Assembly (NCBI RefSeq): GCF_006517175.1
Contig: NZ_CP041186.1
Coordinates: 7,157,074-7,221,073, forward strand
Origin: Persicimonas caeni
Lineage (GTDB): Bacteria > Myxococcota_A > Bradymonadia > Bradymonadales > Bradymonadaceae
Length of the DNA: 64,000 bases
Reading direction: 5' to 3'
The position numbers and the translations under genes were made by a program. The notes below the pieces were generated by a model. The model ran no database searches. It saw only the letters and a program-made list of their open reading frames with translations, and had not been told where the DNA came from. Of this stretch, positions 61,365 through 64,000 are shown one piece after another; position 1 is the first letter of the stretch; the number at the start of each line of letters is the position of its first letter.

Positions 61365-63863
61365 ATGATGAACCTACGCCTGATACTTGTCTCGCCGCTG
61401 TTGATCGCGACGGCGTTTCTCCTGAGTTGCAGCACCGCGCAGGCTCCCGACGCGCAGGGGGATCTGTCGAAACAGGGGCCGTGCGCTGCGTCTTGGAATT
61501 TGCGCTACGAACGACTTGTGGGCCACAAGTGCTACCCGAAGCGCGTCGTCGAGGCCGCCAAGGCCGGATGCAAGGCCGGTGAGAAGACAAGTTGCAAGGT
61601 CGCGCGCGCCGTCAGTCGATACAACCGAACCACCCACCTCGACTTGGAAGATGGCGCGGTGGCGACCGCGGCGGCGGCTGGCTGCAAGGCCGGCGAAGGC
61701 GACGGTTGCGCCTTGCACGGTCTCGAGCTGTTGGCGATGCGATTTGACGCACAGGCGGCCAAGATCTTCGGTCGCGGTTGCAAGCTGGGGTCGCGGGCGA
61801 GTTGTTTCGAAGCCGCGCGGCTCAAAGGCGAGAAGCCCGCGTTCGACATGGCCCACAACACGTGCGATGCACAGCAGCCGGTGCCGTGCCGCCAACAGGC
61901 GTGCCGCCGCGGTGATGGCGCATCATGTCGCGTGCTCGGGCGTTTCGCCGAGGACGGCGAGCATCTCGAGCGCAACCTTGGTGAGGCGGTCACCTACTAT
62001 GAGAAGGCGTGCATGCTCGCTGATATGGCCGGCTGTGGCGCGTTGGGGCGCTTTTACGCGCGTGGCCAAGTCGTCCCCAGGCAAACGGGCGTGGCGCGTA
62101 AGCTCTTCGCCTGGGGCTGTGGGCCCGATAACACCGAGGCGTGCGTGGGGGCAGCCCGCATGCTCGCCGAGGGGCTCGGCGGCGAGCGCGACCCGCAGGC
62201 TGCCGAGAAACTGTACTCGGCGGCTTGCGAAGGAGAGAGCGGTATCGCCTGCCGTGAACTCGCGTCGCTCTACAAGACCGCGATTGTTTTCCGGACCAAG
62301 AGGGCTGAAATTGCCTCGTATTTTGGCAAGGGTTGTGAGCTTGGCGACGGCCCCGCGTGCGCCCATCGCGCCGAGATCGAGCTCGCCAAGAAGCCTCTGG
62401 ACGAGCAGGCCGTTGCACGCGTGGAGTCGCTCTACCGAAGCGCATGCGACGCAAAGTTCGCCGATGGCTGCAAGCAAGGGGCTGACCGGTTTTACTTCGG
62501 CAACGGAGTTCCCTCCAACGAGAAGGTCGCCATCGAGTTGGCTTCGAAAGCATGCGAGCTCGGGTCGGCCCTGCATTGCACGCGCGCGGCTGACGGCTAT
62601 CGATTCGGACGCGGTGTCTCCGTCGACGACAAACGCGCCACCGAGCTCGTCGAACGAGGCATCGAGCTCCACAAAGATGCGTGCGGCGACGAGCAGGGGC
62701 GCGGCTGTTTCTACGCCGCTCACGCCATCGCCCACGGCTTCCCGCGAGAGAAAAAGCTCGAGGAGGCGAGGGCGTTTCTCGAAAAGGCTTGTGAGGATGG
62801 CGCCAAGGGGGCGTGTCGTGAGATCGCCTCGCAGTATGTCATCGGCGAAATTTATCCTCGTGAGCGCCAGCGGGGTATCGAGAAGCTGCGAAGCCTCTGT
62901 GACAAAGGAGACAACGCCAGCTGCGACACCTTGGCCGACGAGTTGTCCTTCGGGCTGGGCGGGGAGAGCGAACTCGCCGATGGCCTCGACTATCACCGGC
63001 GTGGATGCTTCTGGTACTCGAACGACGCTGCGTGTGTGAAACTCGGATTGCACTATCTGCGCGGTCACGGCGCCCAGCGCGATGCGAAAAAGGCGTTCGA
63101 GTATGCCTTCCGAGCCTGCAGTGAAGACGGCGAGCGCCAAGGCTGCACCGGCGCCGGCGTGACGGTATTGCGCAGTCATCCAGAGAGCGATGACGAAAAG
63201 AGCATGCCCGATTTGCTGCAGCAGTATTGCGTCTATGACGGCAATGACTCCGTTTGTACGCCCCTCGCACGGATGTACGAAACCGGCTACAGCCTTCCCA
63301 GAGAACCCTACCGCGCCCTCAGCCTCTACGAACGTGTCTGCGACGCCGAAGTTGGCTTCAGCTCCGAAGCTTGCTCACGCGCCGAGTTGGTTCGCCTGGC
63401 GAAGAAGACTGATGACGACGCGGACAAGTCCCCCAAAGACCTCGACAAAGCTTGCAAAGCTGGCGACGCGGCGAGTTGTGTGCTCCTGGCGCGGCACCAC
63501 GAGTTCGGAACGACCGACACAAACCGGTTTCGCAAGGCGCTTCCCCACTACCGAAAGGCGTGCGAACTCGGCAGCGCGGACGCCTGCACGATCTATGTCA
63601 CGCTGTCCTTCGAAGAGGGCCAGCCGTGGGGCGCAAAATTCTACGAAGAACTCGCCTGGGCCTGTCAGAAGGGGACGGCGCTGATGTGCTACCAGTGGGG
63701 CAACTACATGGGCAGCCACAACTGGGACATCTTCGTGCGGATGAACCAGGCGGCCTGCGCCAAGGGCAACCAAGTGGCATGTCGCCTCTTGGAGCGCAAC
63801 TTGGAGCCGCTCGAGCTAGAAGCTGAGTCTTCGGCCAAAGCATCGTCCGCAGACAAGCGCTGA
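61365..63863 (+). CDS. Cys-rich Sel1-like repeat lipoprotein
   Basis: The 832-residue protein starts at ATG 61365 (61368 also possible). The signal peptide ends FLLSC, with Cys22 as the lipidated residue. Almost the whole mature part consists of Sel1-like units in which each helix pair carries two cysteines about 8 apart, for example GRGCKLGSRASCFEAARL, EKACMLADMAGCGALGRF, GKGCELGDGPACAHRAEI, SKACELGSALHCTRAADG and RKACELGSADACTIYV. This Cys-paired Sel1 pattern is that of HcpA-type secreted proteins and many myxobacterial lipoproteins. They are thought to act as protein-binding solenoids at the cell surface. It is divergent from the VWA lipoprotein gene and ends 1 bp before the comF stop on the other strand. 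Confidence 0.87.
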   Translation: MMNLRLILVSPLLIATAFLLSCSTAQAPDAQGDLSKQGPCAASWNLRYERLVGHKCYPKRVVEAAKAGCKAGEKTSCKVARAVSRYNRTTHLDLEDGAVATAAAAGCKAGEGDGCALHGLELLAMRFDAQAAKIFGRGCKLGSRASCFEAARLKGEKPAFDMAHNTCDAQQPVPCRQQACRRGDGASCRVLGRFAEDGEHLERNLGEAVTYYEKACMLADMAGCGALGRFYARGQVVPRQTGVARKLFAWGCGPDNTEACVGAARMLAEGLGGERDPQAAEKLYSAACEGESGIACRELASLYKTAIVFRTKRAEIASYFGKGCELGDGPACAHRAEIELAKKPLDEQAVARVESLYRSACDAKFADGCKQGADRFYFGNGVPSNEKVAIELASKACELGSALHCTRAADGYRFGRGVSVDDKRATELVERGIELHKDACGDEQGRGCFYAAHAIAHGFPREKKLEEARAFLEKACEDGAKGACREIASQYVIGEIYPRERQRGIEKLRSLCDKGDNASCDTLADELSFGLGGESELADGLDYHRRGCFWYSNDAACVKLGLHYLRGHGAQRDAKKAFEYAFRACSEDGERQGCTGAGVTVLRSHPESDDEKSMPDLLQQYCVYDGNDSVCTPLARMYETGYSLPREPYRALSLYERVCDAEVGFSSEACSRAELVRLAKKTDDDADKSPKDLDKACKAGDAASCVLLARHHEFGTTDTNRFRKALPHYRKACELGSADACTIYVTLSFEEGQPWGAKFYEELAWACQKGTALMCYQWGNYMGSHNWDIFVRMNQAACAKGNQVACRLLERNLEPLELEAESSAKASSADKR

Positions 63864-63864
63864 G

Positions 63865-64000
63865 CTAGCTGGGTAGGGTGCGCGCGGCGGTCAACACGAC
63901 CACCTCGCGGGCACCGGCACCTCGGAGCACGCGCGCCACTTCGTCGGCCGTCGCGCCGGTGGTCATCACGTCGTCGATGAGCACGACCTTGTTCCCCTCG
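63865..64000 (-). CDS. comF: C-terminal part of a ComF-family phosphoribosyltransferase-like protein (truncated by window edge)
   Basis: The last 136 bases, read on the minus strand, encode EGNKVVLIDDVMTTGATADE followed by VARVLRGAGAREVVVLTAAR and TLPS, then TAG at 63867-63865. VVLIDDVMTTGATADE is the PRPP-binding loop of type I phosphoribosyltransferases, and the short tail with AGAREVVVLTAAR is typical of ComF proteins linked to natural competence. The start and most of the gene lie outside the window. Another small phosphoribosyltransferase is less likely given the short tail. Confidence 0.82.
   Translation of the reverse strand, partial: EGNKVVLIDDVMTTGATADEVARVLRGAGAREVVVLTAARTLPS

Overview
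The window looks like a piece of chromosome from a high-GC, predatory/myxobacterial-type Gram-negative bacterium, most likely Myxococcota or the related Bradymonadales. That assignment is an inference from gene content: a giant Ser/Thr kinase fused to an ATPase and TPRs, a surface protein with a MYXO-CTERM-like tail, several Asp/Ala/Gly- or thrombospondin-rich lipoproteins, a fatty acyl-AMP ligase, outer-membrane lipoproteins and two RND pumps. I found no rRNA, tRNA, CRISPR array, phage or complete insertion sequence.

Layout. 1-4227: the tail of an unknown gene, then a 1350-residue kinase/cyclase-like/ATPase/TPR protein. 4453-12570: a same-strand run of a GT4 glycosyltransferase, a glycogen-debranching-type glucosidase, an unusual fusion of a Clp1/Grc3-like polynucleotide kinase with an RNase Z-like nuclease, a D-amino acid aminotransferase and an SLC13-type permease. 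The last three genes overlap and are probably co-translated. 12571-14125: a long non-coding stretch of simple repeats, a strong terminator and a 42-bp tandem array of terminator-like hairpins. 14126-18458: a STAND ATPase with a C-terminal winged helix, divergent from a secreted FG-GAP protein. 18631-27350: pyruvate dehydrogenase E1, E2 and E3, then a fatty acyl-AMP ligase and a FadL/PorV-like outer-membrane protein.

27538-35031 (minus strand): RND pump 1 and its adaptor, a Cys-rich lipoprotein, a TPR membrane protein and a histidine kinase. 35230-36681: selO. 36942-38900: a propeller-like lipoprotein. 38901-39706: a second non-coding region with a different 42-bp array and a GC-rich segment shared with the first. 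39707-46403 (minus strand): RND pump 2, adaptor, outer-membrane factor and TetR regulator, with a probable operator. 46750-50220: a very large secreted protein combining a metallopeptidase, a propeller and a barrel. 50312-52101: an SDR reductase and coaE. 52266-56980: a ResB-like/membrane-protein pair, engB, rimI and prs, ending in a clear terminator. 57049-63863: a metallophosphoesterase, an HNH nuclease, a VWA/TSP3 lipoprotein and a Cys-rich Sel1 lipoprotein. The right edge holds the end of a comF gene.

Themes. Central carbon metabolism (pyruvate to acetyl-CoA), glycogen-type carbohydrate handling, export (two paralogous RND systems) and a large surface/lipoprotein repertoire are mixed with housekeeping genes. 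The most unusual items are the Clp1-RNase Z fusion, the two 42-bp-period intergenic arrays, a small family of dispersed 3'-end hairpins and a 32-bp-arm palindrome. All functional statements rest on motif recognition by eye; no database search was possible.
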